Source: Elstera cyanobacteriorum
Lineage (GTDB): Bacteria > Pseudomonadota > Alphaproteobacteria > Elsterales > Elsteraceae
Assembly (NCBI RefSeq): GCF_002251735.1
Contig: NZ_NOXS01000035.1
Span: 376,814-440,813, forward strand
Direction of reading: 5' to 3'
DNA length: 64,000 bases
The notes under the pieces are model-generated. The model was given only the letters and a program-made list of their open reading frames with translations, did no database searches and was not told the origin of the DNA. Position 1 is the first letter of the stretch. Each line of letters begins with the position of its first letter. Positions 1 to 8,280 of this stretch are shown here, piece by piece. A program made the position numbers and the translations under genes.

Positions 1-725
1 AACCGCAGCCCTTCCGGGTTCATCACGCTCTGGCCAGAAACGACCACCGCATTATCCAGCGAGCCGCCGAGGGCCAGGCCATTGGCGCGCAGGTAGTTCA
101 CTTCTTCGAGGAAGCCGAAAGTGCGCGCGCGGCTGATCTGGCCTTTGAAGCTAGTTTCATCGACAACCACGGCGCCGCTTTGGCGGGCGACGGCATTATT
201 ACCGAAGTCGATTTCGACCGAGACGGAGAAATGATCGGCGGGCGAGAGGCTGGCCGACTTGCTGCCTTCGGTGATCGAGACCGTGCGGCGAACGCGCAGG
301 TAGCGGCGCGGCAACTCGCTATCGTGCAGCCCGGCGCTTTCCAGCAGAAAGACGAAGGGTTCGGACGACCCGTCCATGATCGGCAGTTCAGGACCATCGA
401 CGGCGATCAAAATATCGTCGATGCCGAGGCCCGCGAGGGCCGCCATCACATGTTCAACGGTCGACAGCGTCGTGCCCGCCGGATTGGACAGCAGCGTCGC
501 ATGCATCGTTTGCGTCACCCGGTCCCAACGGGCCGGAAGAATGCCTGCGTCGCCCTCAATATCCGTGCGGCGGAAGACGATGCCGGTGCCCGGCGCGGCG
601 GGCAGCAGCGTCATCGCCACCGGTTGCCCGGTGTGAAGACCAATACCTTCGCAGCGAATAGCTTGCCCAATCGTCCGGCGCGTTGCCGACGGCACACCTG
701 CCGCTTTACCCCGCCGATCGCTCAT
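1..725 (-). CDS. lpxC: UDP-3-O-acyl-N-acetylglucosamine deacetylase LpxC (5' part, cut by window edge)
   Basis: LpxC is the zinc deacetylase that commits UDP-3-O-acyl-GlcNAc to lipid A synthesis in the cytoplasm. The visible 241 codons hold the first LpxC domain: the N-terminal EGIGLHTG segment (about residues 26-33), the LSTVEH zinc-ligand motif with His92, and IMDGSSEPFV further on. The start is the ATG at 725, preceded on the minus strand by a GGAGG-like site. The C-terminal part, with the second zinc-binding region, lies left of the window. In most alphaproteobacteria lpxC directly follows ftsZ; here it is on the opposite strand, far from ftsZ. Confidence 0.93.
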   Translation of the reverse strand, partial: MSDRRGKAAGVPSATRRTIGQAIRCEGIGLHTGQPVAMTLLPAAPGTGIVFRRTDIEGDAGILPARWDRVTQTMHATLLSNPAGTTLSTVEHVMAALAGLGIDDILIAVDGPELPIMDGSSEPFVFLLESAGLHDSELPRRYLRVRRTVSITEGSKSASLSPADHFSVSVEIDFGNNAVARQSGAVVVDETSFKGQISRARTFGFLEEVNYLRANGLALGGSLDNAVVVSGQSVMNPEGLR

Positions 726-861
726 GCTTGCCTCCACGCTGCTGATCCTTGCTTATCCGGCCTGGGGTGCCTCGCCCCAGTCCAGAAATAACCAGGATTA
801 GGGATAGCAAGCGTGATGCAACGCAGCAATTCACGCTTTGTTACGCGGTGTTACAGAAGCC

Positions 862-1767
862 CTAACGGCGGGCAAACAGGCGGCCATCGACGAGGGCCAG
901 ACCAAAGCCAATCCCCAGCATTCCCGCCACTTGCCAGAGGGTTAACCGTTCCCCGAGGAATAAAATCCCCATCAGCAGCGCGCTGGGCGGAATGAGAAAC
1001 GTCACCAGCGACGAATTGCCCGCCCCCACCCGCGCCAGCAGGCGGAAATAGAGCACATAGGCCAGCGCGGTCGAGAGCGCGGCCAACCCGGCCAGCGATC
1101 CCAGCGTGGGGAGGGAGGGCAGCGCCAGCGTCCACGGCTGGTCGGCGACTGCCGTCAGCGGCAGCATCACCAGCGTCGCGGCGGTCAACTGCCCCAGGGC
1201 GGCGAGAATCGGATTGAGCTTGCGCAGGCGCCGCCCGTACCAAACCGCCCAACCATAGGCGAAGGCGGCGCCCAAAATCGCGGCTTGGGCAAGTAAGGGG
1301 CCGCTTAACCCGTCCACCGCACTCGGCCCGAGCATGATGGTGACGCCGAGAAAACCGCCGACAACGCCCGCGAGACGCAGCCGCGTCAGTTTTTCATCCT
1401 CGGTCATAAAATGGGTAACGATCAGCGCAAACAGCGGCGTGGTGGCGTTTAGGATCGACGCCAACCCGGCGCCGACCTGCTTCTGACCGTAGACGATTAG
1501 CGAAAAGGGAATAACGTTACTAAGCAGGGCGATAACGAAAAAACTGCCCCACAGCCCGGCGTCGCGCGGCAACGACAGGCCCATCGCCCGCACGGCCACC
1601 GCCAGGATCAGCGCCCCGCCGCCCACCCGGCAGAGAACGATGGTGAAGGGCGGCAGTTCCGCCACGGCGACCCGCCCAAAGAGGAAGGAGCCGCCCCAGA
1701 GGAGAGACAGGATTCCCAAAATCAGCCAATCATGGGCGGACATCGGACGGCTGGAAGGGGAGGTCAT
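862..1767 (-). CDS. DMT-superfamily (EamA) permease
   Basis: A 301-residue integral membrane protein with about ten hydrophobic segments arranged as two EamA repeats, the usual size for drug/metabolite transporters. The N-terminal LSLLWGGSFLFGRVAV segment and the second-repeat segment around ALSTALAYVLYFRLL are typical. Substrate cannot be deduced; family members export amino acids, metabolites or drugs. I start it at the ATG at 1767, which has a GGAG site 7-8 bases upstream; a longer reading from 1863 adds a hydrophilic stretch that does not look like permease. It is divergent from a second EamA permease (1907-2800), with a 139-bp shared upstream region. Confidence 0.85.
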   Translation of the reverse strand: MTSPSSRPMSAHDWLILGILSLLWGGSFLFGRVAVAELPPFTIVLCRVGGGALILAVAVRAMGLSLPRDAGLWGSFFVIALLSNVIPFSLIVYGQKQVGAGLASILNATTPLFALIVTHFMTEDEKLTRLRLAGVVGGFLGVTIMLGPSAVDGLSGPLLAQAAILGAAFAYGWAVWYGRRLRKLNPILAALGQLTAATLVMLPLTAVADQPWTLALPSLPTLGSLAGLAALSTALAYVLYFRLLARVGAGNSSLVTFLIPPSALLMGILFLGERLTLWQVAGMLGIGFGLALVDGRLFARR

Positions 1768-1906
1768 CAACGGCTCCTGCGAAAACGAGAGGCCGACGTT
1801 AGCCGCTTGTTCCCGTTTCGTCGCTCCGTTTCTTGCGCAAACAACGCAGCCCCCCTGTGACAAAGCGGCGGTTCTCGTTATGCGGTCGCCGGTCTAGCCT
1901 TTGACG

Positions 1907-2800
1907 ATGACGACTGCCGCTTCCGCCCCCGCCGCCTCCTCGCTTTCGCTGCGCGACCTTGGCCTTGTGATGCTGGTCATGCTGGTCTGGGGCATCAATT
2001 TCCCGGTTGCAAAACTGGGGGTCGGCGCGCTGCCGCCGCTGTTTCTGCTGTCGATCCGCTTTACGATCGTCGGTCTGTTGATCATCCCCTTCTTCCCGCT
2101 GCCCCGGCGGCAGTGGAAGAACTTGCTGCTGCTGGCGCTGATGCTGGGGGTTGTGCATTTCGGCCTGATGTTTTTCGGGCTGCGCCGGGTCGATAGCGCG
2201 CTGGCGGCGGTACTGATCCAGGCGCAGGTGCCCTTCTCCACCCTGCTTGGCATGATCGTCTTGAAGGAACGGCCGAGCGTGACGACGCTGGTCGGGATGA
2301 CGATTGCGCTGATCGGCGTCGGCATCGTCTTCGGCGAACCACATGGGCCGAGTTCTGCGCTTTATGCCGGCATGATCGTGCTGGCTGCCTTCGTCTGGGC
2401 CTGCTCCAACCTTGCGACGAAGCGCATTACCGGGCTGCACCCGCTGGCGATCACCGGCTGGATGTCGCTGATGTCGGCCCCGCAGCTCTTCGGCCTATCC
2501 ATGCTGCTGGAAAGCGGGCAGGTCGCCGCCCTGCAAACGGGCGGCTGGCTGCTGGTGGGAACGATGCTCTACATGATTTGCGGCGCCTCGATCTTCGCCT
2601 ACGGCACATGGTACGGGCTAATGCGGCGCTATCCGATCAGCACTCTCGCCCCCTATGCGCTCACCGCGCCGATCTTCGGGGTGTTCGCGGCAATCATCGC
2701 CTTGGGCGAACCCTTCACCCTGCGCGCAGGCATCGGCGGCGCGTTAACGCTGATCGGCGTCGCCGTGCTGACCGTCCTTCCCCACCGCCGCAAGGCATAA
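1907..2800 (+). CDS. DMT-superfamily (EamA) permease
   Basis: A 297-residue membrane protein with ten predicted helices in two EamA repeats, related to but distinct from the divergent permease at 862-1767. The first helix carries MLVWGINFPVAKLGVG, and the middle of the protein has the MIVLKERPS loop that ends the first repeat. The sequence resembles the YdcZ/RhaT-like branch often annotated as amino-acid or metabolite exporters, but the substrate is not visible. ATG at 1907 is used; an in-frame TTG at 1901 is also possible. The gene ends about 120 bases before a secreted peptidase gene. Confidence 0.85.
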   Translation: MTTAASAPAASSLSLRDLGLVMLVMLVWGINFPVAKLGVGALPPLFLLSIRFTIVGLLIIPFFPLPRRQWKNLLLLALMLGVVHFGLMFFGLRRVDSALAAVLIQAQVPFSTLLGMIVLKERPSVTTLVGMTIALIGVGIVFGEPHGPSSALYAGMIVLAAFVWACSNLATKRITGLHPLAITGWMSLMSAPQLFGLSMLLESGQVAALQTGGWLLVGTMLYMICGASIFAYGTWYGLMRRYPISTLAPYALTAPIFGVFAAIIALGEPFTLRAGIGGALTLIGVAVLTVLPHRRKA

Positions 2801-2828
2801 AATTTCGCCACCACCCCCGTTTTGCACG

Positions 2829-2834
2829 TATAAT
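2829..2834 (+). promoter_or_regulatory. Candidate -10 element for the cyanophycinase-like gene
   Basis: A perfect TATAAT lies 89 bases upstream of the ATG at 2923, just after the end of the permease gene. No good -35 is found at 16-18 bases, so this is a weak promoter prediction giving a leader of roughly 80 nt. Confidence 0.35.
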
Positions 2835-2922
2835 TACCGAAATCGCCCCGAACTTCGGGCACCTATTGCGCGCGCCCGCAGGCAAGCTAACCCCGGTTTT
2901 AGTCTCTTGGGGAGTTTGGGGA

Positions 2923-4167
2923 ATGCGGTCTGCGATGATTGCCAGTTTGCTCGCGGGGGTCGCCCTGGTTGGCGCCGCGCTGCCCGCCACGGCGCAAACG
3001 GCGGGGAATGGCGCCTTAATGATTATCGGCGGCGCCCTGCGTCCCGAAACAAGTGACGTCTGGACCCGTCTGGTTACCCTGGCCGGGGGGCCGGGGGCGA
3101 AGATCATCGTCATTCCCGCCGCCGCCGGTAGCCCGCAGCGCACCGGTGAAGCTGCGGTTGCGACCCTGAAGAAGTTTGGGGCGGAAGCCGATCTGGTGCA
3201 AATCGGGCCGCGCTATAAGGATATCGACCTGCGCAAGGCGGCGAATGATCCCGCCAATGTTGCCAAGATCAAAGCCGCGACGGGTATCTATTTCCTAGGC
3301 GGCGATCAGGCGCGGATTACCCAAGCGCTGGTCGAACCGGACGGCAAGCCCAGCGCCGTGCTTTCGGCCATTTGGGAGATTTACCGGGCGGGCGGCGTCA
3401 TCAGCGGCACGTCGGCAGGGGCGGCGATCATGTCGGAAACCATGTTCAAAGACCCACCCCCGGTTCTGGACGTACTGAAACAGGGGATCGTGCCGGGCAA
3501 AACCATCGACAAGGGCCTGGGTTTCCTAACCGACGGCTGGTTCGTCGATCAGCATTTCCTGGCGCGCGGGCGCTTCCCCCGCGCCTTGGCGGCGATGCAG
3601 GCCACCGGGATGACGAAAGGCTTCGGGGTTGACGAGGATACCGCTGCCGTCGTCCGCGCAGGAAAGCTGGAGGTGATCGGCTACAGCGGCGTCGTGTTGC
3701 TCGATACCAGCGCGGCGAAGGGCGGCGCCAATGCCGCCCCATTCAGCATTCAGGGCGCCAAGCTAAGCTATCTTGATCGGGGTGATAGCTACGATTTCAA
3801 AACCGGGGCGATCCTGCCGAACCCGGTCAAAGACCCGGCGAAAGATAAGCTCGACCCCGCGGCCGCCGATTATAAACCCTATAACGAAGACCCCGAAGCC
3901 TGGCCGACGATTCTGGGGAACCGCACGCTGGTCGAAGCGATGGGCAACCTGATCGACAATAAGCAAACCGAACAGATCGGCCTTGCCGTGGATTTGCGCC
4001 CGAATGCCCCCAATCCCGACATTGGGTTCGAGTTCAAACTCTACAAAGGCCCCGGCAGCCTGGGCTGGTATAGCAGCGCCCTGGGCGGCGATAGTTATAC
4101 GGTCAAGGATATCTACCTTGACGTGCGCCCCGTTCTACTGCCGAAGCCGCTCTATTCGCCGAAATAG
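2923..4167 (+). CDS. Secreted cyanophycinase-like peptidase (family S51)
   Basis: A 414-residue protein with an N-terminal signal peptide (hydrophobic stretch about residues 5-20, cleavage near ALPATAQT). The serine-peptidase nucleophile elbow GTSAGAAIM is present, preceded by FLGGDQARI, as in cyanophycinase and other S51 peptidases; the opening ALMIIGGALRPE is also typical. Cyanophycinases cut cyanophycin (multi-L-arginyl-poly-aspartate) to beta-Asp-Arg dipeptides; a secreted form implies use of external polymer, although S51 paralogues of unknown specificity exist. Start: ATG at 2923 in front of the signal peptide; the reading frame is open further upstream but lacks signal features. Confidence 0.8.
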   Translation: MRSAMIASLLAGVALVGAALPATAQTAGNGALMIIGGALRPETSDVWTRLVTLAGGPGAKIIVIPAAAGSPQRTGEAAVATLKKFGAEADLVQIGPRYKDIDLRKAANDPANVAKIKAATGIYFLGGDQARITQALVEPDGKPSAVLSAIWEIYRAGGVISGTSAGAAIMSETMFKDPPPVLDVLKQGIVPGKTIDKGLGFLTDGWFVDQHFLARGRFPRALAAMQATGMTKGFGVDEDTAAVVRAGKLEVIGYSGVVLLDTSAAKGGANAAPFSIQGAKLSYLDRGDSYDFKTGAILPNPVKDPAKDKLDPAAADYKPYNEDPEAWPTILGNRTLVEAMGNLIDNKQTEQIGLAVDLRPNAPNPDIGFEFKLYKGPGSLGWYSSALGGDSYTVKDIYLDVRPVLLPKPLYSPK

Positions 4168-4179
4168 CCTGAACGTGCT

Positions 4180-4206
4180 GGGGCGGCGTGCGTCGCCTCA
4201 GCGCCC
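4180..4206 (+). terminator. GC-rich hairpin after the cyanophycinase-like gene
   Basis: TGGGGCG and CGCCCCA form a 7-bp stem around a 13-nt loop just after the stop codon at 4167. No U-run follows, so it is at best a factor-dependent terminator or an mRNA 3' stabiliser. Confidence 0.3.
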
Positions 4207-4289
4207 CACATCGGGGATAGAGTGACCAGGCACGGCGCAAGCTGGATGAACCAGATTACTTTTGCGGCAAAATCCTATAAATTTTGGGA

Positions 4290-5255
4290 ATGTCTGCCAT
4301 CCCACCCCCCAGTATTTTCGGCATTTGCGCGGCCCATCACGCGATTAATCCGGTGTTTCGGAATTCGCCGTTCTATGGCCATCCTTCGGCCGATGCGGTG
4401 CTGTCGTGCAGCCTGCGCGTGAAAGTTGAAACGCAGAACCCGATCCGGGCCGCCGAAGGGCGCGGCGCGGATTGGTTTTTCTCGGGGCAACCGCAGCGCA
4501 CCGATCCGCTGGTCACGGCATCGCCCGGCAACTTCGGCCAAGGGCTAGCCTATGCCGCGCGCGATAAGAAACGCCCGCTGATCATTTTTGCTCCGGTCGG
4601 GGTCAATCCCGCCAAGTTAGAGGCGATGCGCCACCTCGGCGCCGACGTTCGGCTGGAAGGGGCCGATCTTTATACCGCCAAGGAGGCAGCCCGCGCCTAT
4701 GCCGACACCATCGGCGGCCAGCTTCTGGACGATGGCGCCCATCCGCGCGTGGTGGAAGGCTTCGGCACGATTGCGCGGGAGATGACCGAAGCGGGCGTTG
4801 AGTTTGATACCGTGCTGCTGCCGCTGGGGGCGGGGGCGCTCGCCATCGGGGTGGGGCTTTGGCTAAGGGCGGAAAAACCCAATGTTCGGGTTATCGGCCT
4901 TGTCCCCGAAACCAGCCCGGCGATGCTTTTGTCCTGGCAGGCTGGAAAGGTTATCACCGCGCCCCCGGCCGAGGTTCCGACCATCGCCGACGGTCTGGCT
5001 CAGCGCGCCCCGTCGGCCTATGCCTTTGCCTATCTGCGCCAAACAATCGATGACGTCTGGAGCGTGCGCGATGGCGCTATTCTGGCCGGTATGCGGTTCT
5101 GCCACCAGCATTATGGGCTGATTATCGAACCCGCCGGGGCGATTGGCGTCGGGGCAATTCTAGAGCGGCCAGAGGCGTTTGCCGGGCAGCGGGTTGCCAC
5201 CGTTCTCTGCGGCGGCAATATGACGCCCGATCAAATCCGCACCTATCTCGGTTAA
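4290..5255 (+). CDS. PLP fold-type II (threonine dehydratase-like) protein lacking the PLP lysine
   Basis: A 321-residue protein with the overall layout of the serine/threonine dehydratase family: NSPFYG near the N-terminus, VKVETQNPIR, the phosphate-binding loop TASPGNFGQGLAYA, a mid-domain LLPLGAGALAIGVG, and the C-terminal EPAGAIGVGAI and TVLCGGN. Homologues read NPIRSFKGRGAD, where the Lys forms the Schiff base with PLP; here the same place reads NPIRAAEGRGAD, so Lys is replaced by Glu. The gene is otherwise intact, without stop or frameshift. It may be a pseudoenzyme or may bind another ligand. The start is the ATG at 4290; no strong ribosome site is seen. Confidence 0.75.
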   Translation: MSAIPPPSIFGICAAHHAINPVFRNSPFYGHPSADAVLSCSLRVKVETQNPIRAAEGRGADWFFSGQPQRTDPLVTASPGNFGQGLAYAARDKKRPLIIFAPVGVNPAKLEAMRHLGADVRLEGADLYTAKEAARAYADTIGGQLLDDGAHPRVVEGFGTIAREMTEAGVEFDTVLLPLGAGALAIGVGLWLRAEKPNVRVIGLVPETSPAMLLSWQAGKVITAPPAEVPTIADGLAQRAPSAYAFAYLRQTIDDVWSVRDGAILAGMRFCHQHYGLIIEPAGAIGVGAILERPEAFAGQRVATVLCGGNMTPDQIRTYLG

Positions 5256-5295
5256 CCTTTCGCGCTTGACCCCCGCCGCGCCCCCGTCTAAGCCT

Positions 5296-5694
<399 letters not shown>

Positions 5695-6110
5695 GTTTTC
5701 AAAACTTTCGGCATCCCCCGTAAGGCCTCGCAGGCGAACGCAAGGGGATAAGATTGCCCCAGATGACGGCAGCTTGAATTAATTTTCATGTAGCCTGAGG
5801 GCAGAACTGTAGTCAATTTTGTAGCTTCACAACATTTTAGAGACCCGAAATAGGCAGAAATAAGGCGGCTGCCTGCCGGTAGACCTTCGGGAATCCGCGC
5901 CCCTGAACACTGTTCTGCATCGAGTCGCGTAGGTTCGTCATACGATTTATGGAACATTTCATAAACTATCGAAAAAATATCATCTTCAACAATTCTCTAA
6001 GTAAGAATCCTCATTCATTGCATGAGCAATATGGCAGGACTCTGGCGATTCAGTGCGCAGGAGAAGCAGGGCAGATGATGCCTTGAATTATCGGGTTTTT
6101 TACTCCCTGG
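5695..6110. other. Non-coding region between rnpB and the dcw promoter
   Basis: About 400 bases with no credible gene. The part around 5950-6010 is clearly richer in A+T than the surroundings and holds an imperfect inverted repeat, TTTATG and CATAAA, near 5947-5966. No recognised RNA or mobile element was found. It may carry upstream control sites for the dcw promoter. Confidence 0.4.
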
Positions 6111-6115
6111 CTCCA

Positions 6116-6144
6116 TTGACGCCCATTCTGTCCCATGTTATCCC
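6116..6144 (+). promoter_or_regulatory. Candidate dcw (mra) promoter overlapping the MraZ boxes
   Basis: TTGACG at 6116-6121, a 17-bp spacer and TATCCC at 6139-6144 make a plausible sigma-70 promoter. It would start transcription near 6151, giving a leader of about 190 nt before mraZ. Both elements lie within the MraZ repeat array, as expected for an autorepressed promoter. Confidence 0.5.
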
Positions 6145-6155
6145 AAATCATCCCA
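6121..6155 (-). promoter_or_regulatory. MraZ operator: four direct repeats at 10-bp spacing
   Basis: Read on the minus strand the region is TGGGA-N5-TGGGA-N5-TGGGA-N5-TGGGC, with boxes at 6151-6155, 6141-6145, 6131-6135 and 6121-6125. Characterised proteobacterial MraZ binds TGGGN direct repeats separated by 5 bp upstream of its own operon. The boxes lie about 185 bp upstream of the mraZ start and overlap the proposed promoter, so MraZ binding should block polymerase. Confidence 0.8.
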
Positions 6156-6338
6156 TGCGGAACCAGATACGCCCACCCGTATCCGGTGCTCGTCGGGGAT
6201 GGGGTCGGGGGCGTCGGCTTGCATTGTTACTGAGGCGTAACACGATGTAAGACGCACAATCCGGGCGCGGAGGCACAAACGTGGTGGGTAACCCGGGGGG
6301 GCACCTCGGGTTGCGGGCGAAGGGGCTGCGGATCGGGA

Positions 6339-6821
6339 ATGGCACTATTCCTGTCCACATTTGTGAATAAGGTAGACAAGAAGGGCCGCGTGTCGGTCCC
6401 GGCGCCTTTTCGCACAGCCTTGGCAGAGCAACCCTATGCGGGGATTCTGGCGTATCGCTCGCTGCATGGACCGTGGATCGAAGCGGCTGGCATCGACCGG
6501 CTGCAAAAGTTTTCGGACGAGCTAGAACAGCTCGACCCCGACCGGCCGGAGGAGGCCGAACGCTATACGTTGCTCTCGACCCTTCTGGGCGAGACGTATC
6601 AGTTGGCGTGGGATGAAGGCGGGCGGGTGTTGTTGCCCCAACCGCTACTGGACTATGCCGGGATTGGCGAAGAAGCCGCCTTTGTCGGTCAGGGTAAACA
6701 TTTTCTGATCCGGGATCCGTCCCAGCAGCGGGCAATCGTAGAGGCGACGATTGCCAGCAGGCTGGAGGCGAAAAAATCCAAAGACTCACCCCCAAAGGCG
6801 CCCTCCCCCGGGAGGGACTGA
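6339..6821 (+). CDS. mraZ: Transcriptional regulator MraZ
   Basis: A 160-residue protein with two SpoVT/AbrB-like repeats: the first contains [18 protein letters not shown] (about residues 8-25), the second [18 protein letters not shown] (about 88-105). MraZ forms a ring-shaped oligomer that binds direct repeats upstream of its own operon and tunes expression of the division and wall genes. It is first in the dcw cluster and its TGA overlaps the rsmH ATG by one base. The C-terminal 20 residues are rich in Lys, Pro and Ser, a common lineage-specific tail. The matching operator is at 6121-6155. Confidence 0.95.
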   Translation: MALFLSTFVNKVDKKGRVSVPAPFRTALAEQPYAGILAYRSLHGPWIEAAGIDRLQKFSDELEQLDPDRPEEAERYTLLSTLLGETYQLAWDEGGRVLLPQPLLDYAGIGEEAAFVGQGKHFLIRDPSQQRAIVEATIASRLEAKKSKDSPPKAPSPGRD

Positions 6822-7771
6822 TGACGGGTGATCATCTTCCGGTTCTGATCCGGGAAGTGGTGGCGGCGCTCGTCCCCCAGGATGGCGGGCGCTTTATCGA
6901 TGGGACATTCGGGCGCGGCGGCTATACCCGCAGGCTGTTGGAGGCGGCAGACTGCACGGTTCTGGCCATTGACCGCGACCCGGAAGCCCTAACCCACGCA
7001 GCCGAGATGACCAAGGCTTTTGGCGGACGTTTGCAAGCCGTCGCGGGCACCTTCGGTCAACTCGATACGCTGGCAGCGGGGGCCGGATTTGGACCGGTCA
7101 CGGGGGTGACACTCGATATCGGTGTTTCCTCCCCGCAGATCGATACGCCGGAGCGCGGTTTCTCCTTCCGGCACGATGGGCCGCTCGATATGCGCATGAG
7201 CCTTGCGGGCGAGAGCGCGGCGGACCTCGTGAACCGGCTGGCGGAAGAAGATCTGGCCAACATCATTTATCAGTACGGCGAAGAACGGTTTTCCCGGCGG
7301 GTGGCGCGGGCGATTGTCGCCGCGCGGGCGGACAGCCCGATCCGCACGACGCTCCAGTTGGCCGAGATCGTGCGCGGTGCCGTACCGAAATCGAAAGATG
7401 GGATCGACCCGGCGACGCGCACCTTCCAGGGCCTACGCATTGCCGTGAACGACGAATTGGGCGAGCTGAAGCGCGGTCTTGCGGCGGCGGAGCGCTGCCT
7501 TGCACCGGGCGGGCGGCTGGCGGTCGTGACCTTCCATTCGCTGGAAGACCGCATCGTCAAAAGCTTCCTGGCCGACCGCAGCGGCAAAAGCGCCGCCGTG
7601 TCGCGCTATGCGCCGCCGAAGGATGTGGCGCCGCCAAGCTTCACGCTGATTTCCCGCAAGGCGATCACCGCGCAGGACGATGAGCTGAGGATGAACCCGC
7701 GCGCCCGGTCGGCGAAACTGCGGGTGGCCGAACGCACCGACGCCCCCGCCCATGCAGGGGAGGCGGCATAA
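6821..7771 (+). CDS. rsmH: 16S rRNA (cytosine1402-N4)-methyltransferase RsmH
   Basis: RsmH (MraW) methylates N4 of C1402 in 16S rRNA using S-adenosylmethionine. The 316-residue length is normal. The N-terminal [13 protein letters not shown], the SAM-binding [15 protein letters not shown] (about residues 22-36), [12 protein letters not shown] and the C-terminal [10 protein letters not shown] and [10 protein letters not shown] are all characteristic. A GGGAGGGA ribosome site lies upstream, inside the end of mraZ. The stop overlaps the ftsL ATG by one base, so translation is probably coupled. Confidence 0.96.
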   Translation: MTGDHLPVLIREVVAALVPQDGGRFIDGTFGRGGYTRRLLEAADCTVLAIDRDPEALTHAAEMTKAFGGRLQAVAGTFGQLDTLAAGAGFGPVTGVTLDIGVSSPQIDTPERGFSFRHDGPLDMRMSLAGESAADLVNRLAEEDLANIIYQYGEERFSRRVARAIVAARADSPIRTTLQLAEIVRGAVPKSKDGIDPATRTFQGLRIAVNDELGELKRGLAAAERCLAPGGRLAVVTFHSLEDRIVKSFLADRSGKSAAVSRYAPPKDVAPPSFTLISRKAITAQDDELRMNPRARSAKLRVAERTDAPAHAGEAA

Positions 7772-8280
7772 TGTGGCGCTTCTTCCTGATCTGGTTGGTG
7801 CTGGCAAGCTCGGTCGGCTATGCGGTCTACCATCTGAAGTATGAGGTGGCGCGCAAGGAGCGCGTGCTAACCCAGCTCAACCGCCAGATTCTGGCCGATC
7901 AGGAAGCCATTCAGGTATTGAAAGCCGAATGGAGCTTTCTCAATCAGCCGCAGCGCATCGAAGAAGTGGCACGCACCCATCTGGGGCTGGAGCCGCTGAC
8001 CGTGAAGCAGATCACGCGGGTGGCGTCCCTGCCGATGAAAGCGCAGCCGTTACCCGCGCCGAATGGTCCGCGCCGCCCGGCATCCGATGCGCCGCAGACG
8101 GACGCCGATCCCTTGTTCGAAGAAGGCGCCGGTGGCCTGCCGGACGATCTCGATACCGAAGGCGACGCCGCCGCCCCGGTGCAGGCCGGGCCGTTGGCGA
8201 GCCAGACGGCGCCGGGCGCGCTACCGCCTACCGTGGTGCGTGGCCCCGCCCATGCCCCGCCGCCGAGGAAAATTCCATGA
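7771..8280 (+). CDS. ftsL: Cell division protein FtsL
   Basis: A small bitopic protein of 169 residues. One membrane helix (about residues 2-17, FFLIWLVLASSVGYAVY) is followed by a heptad-like coiled coil (KYEVARKERVLTQLNRQI onward) and the DQEAIQVLKAEWSFLNQP motif typical of alphaproteobacterial FtsL. The C-terminal 60 residues are a Pro/Ala-rich tail likely to be disordered in the periplasm. FtsL works with FtsB and FtsQ to activate FtsW-FtsI. It sits in its conserved place between rsmH and ftsI and overlaps ftsI by four bases (ATGA). Confidence 0.9.
   Translation: MWRFFLIWLVLASSVGYAVYHLKYEVARKERVLTQLNRQILADQEAIQVLKAEWSFLNQPQRIEEVARTHLGLEPLTVKQITRVASLPMKAQPLPAPNGPRRPASDAPQTDADPLFEEGAGGLPDDLDTEGDAAAPVQAGPLASQTAPGALPPTVVRGPAHAPPPRKIP

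Noticed and set aside
4222-4422. 66-residue frame upstream of the PLP-like gene as its missing N-terminus
   Set aside because: It is in another frame and resembles nothing in the family; the PLP-like protein already has a normal N-terminus from 4290.
5905-5915. GAACACTGTTC as a LexA box
   Set aside because: Alphaproteobacterial LexA sites are direct repeats GTTC-N7-GTTC; this is a short inverted repeat with a different spacing and no SOS gene next to it.
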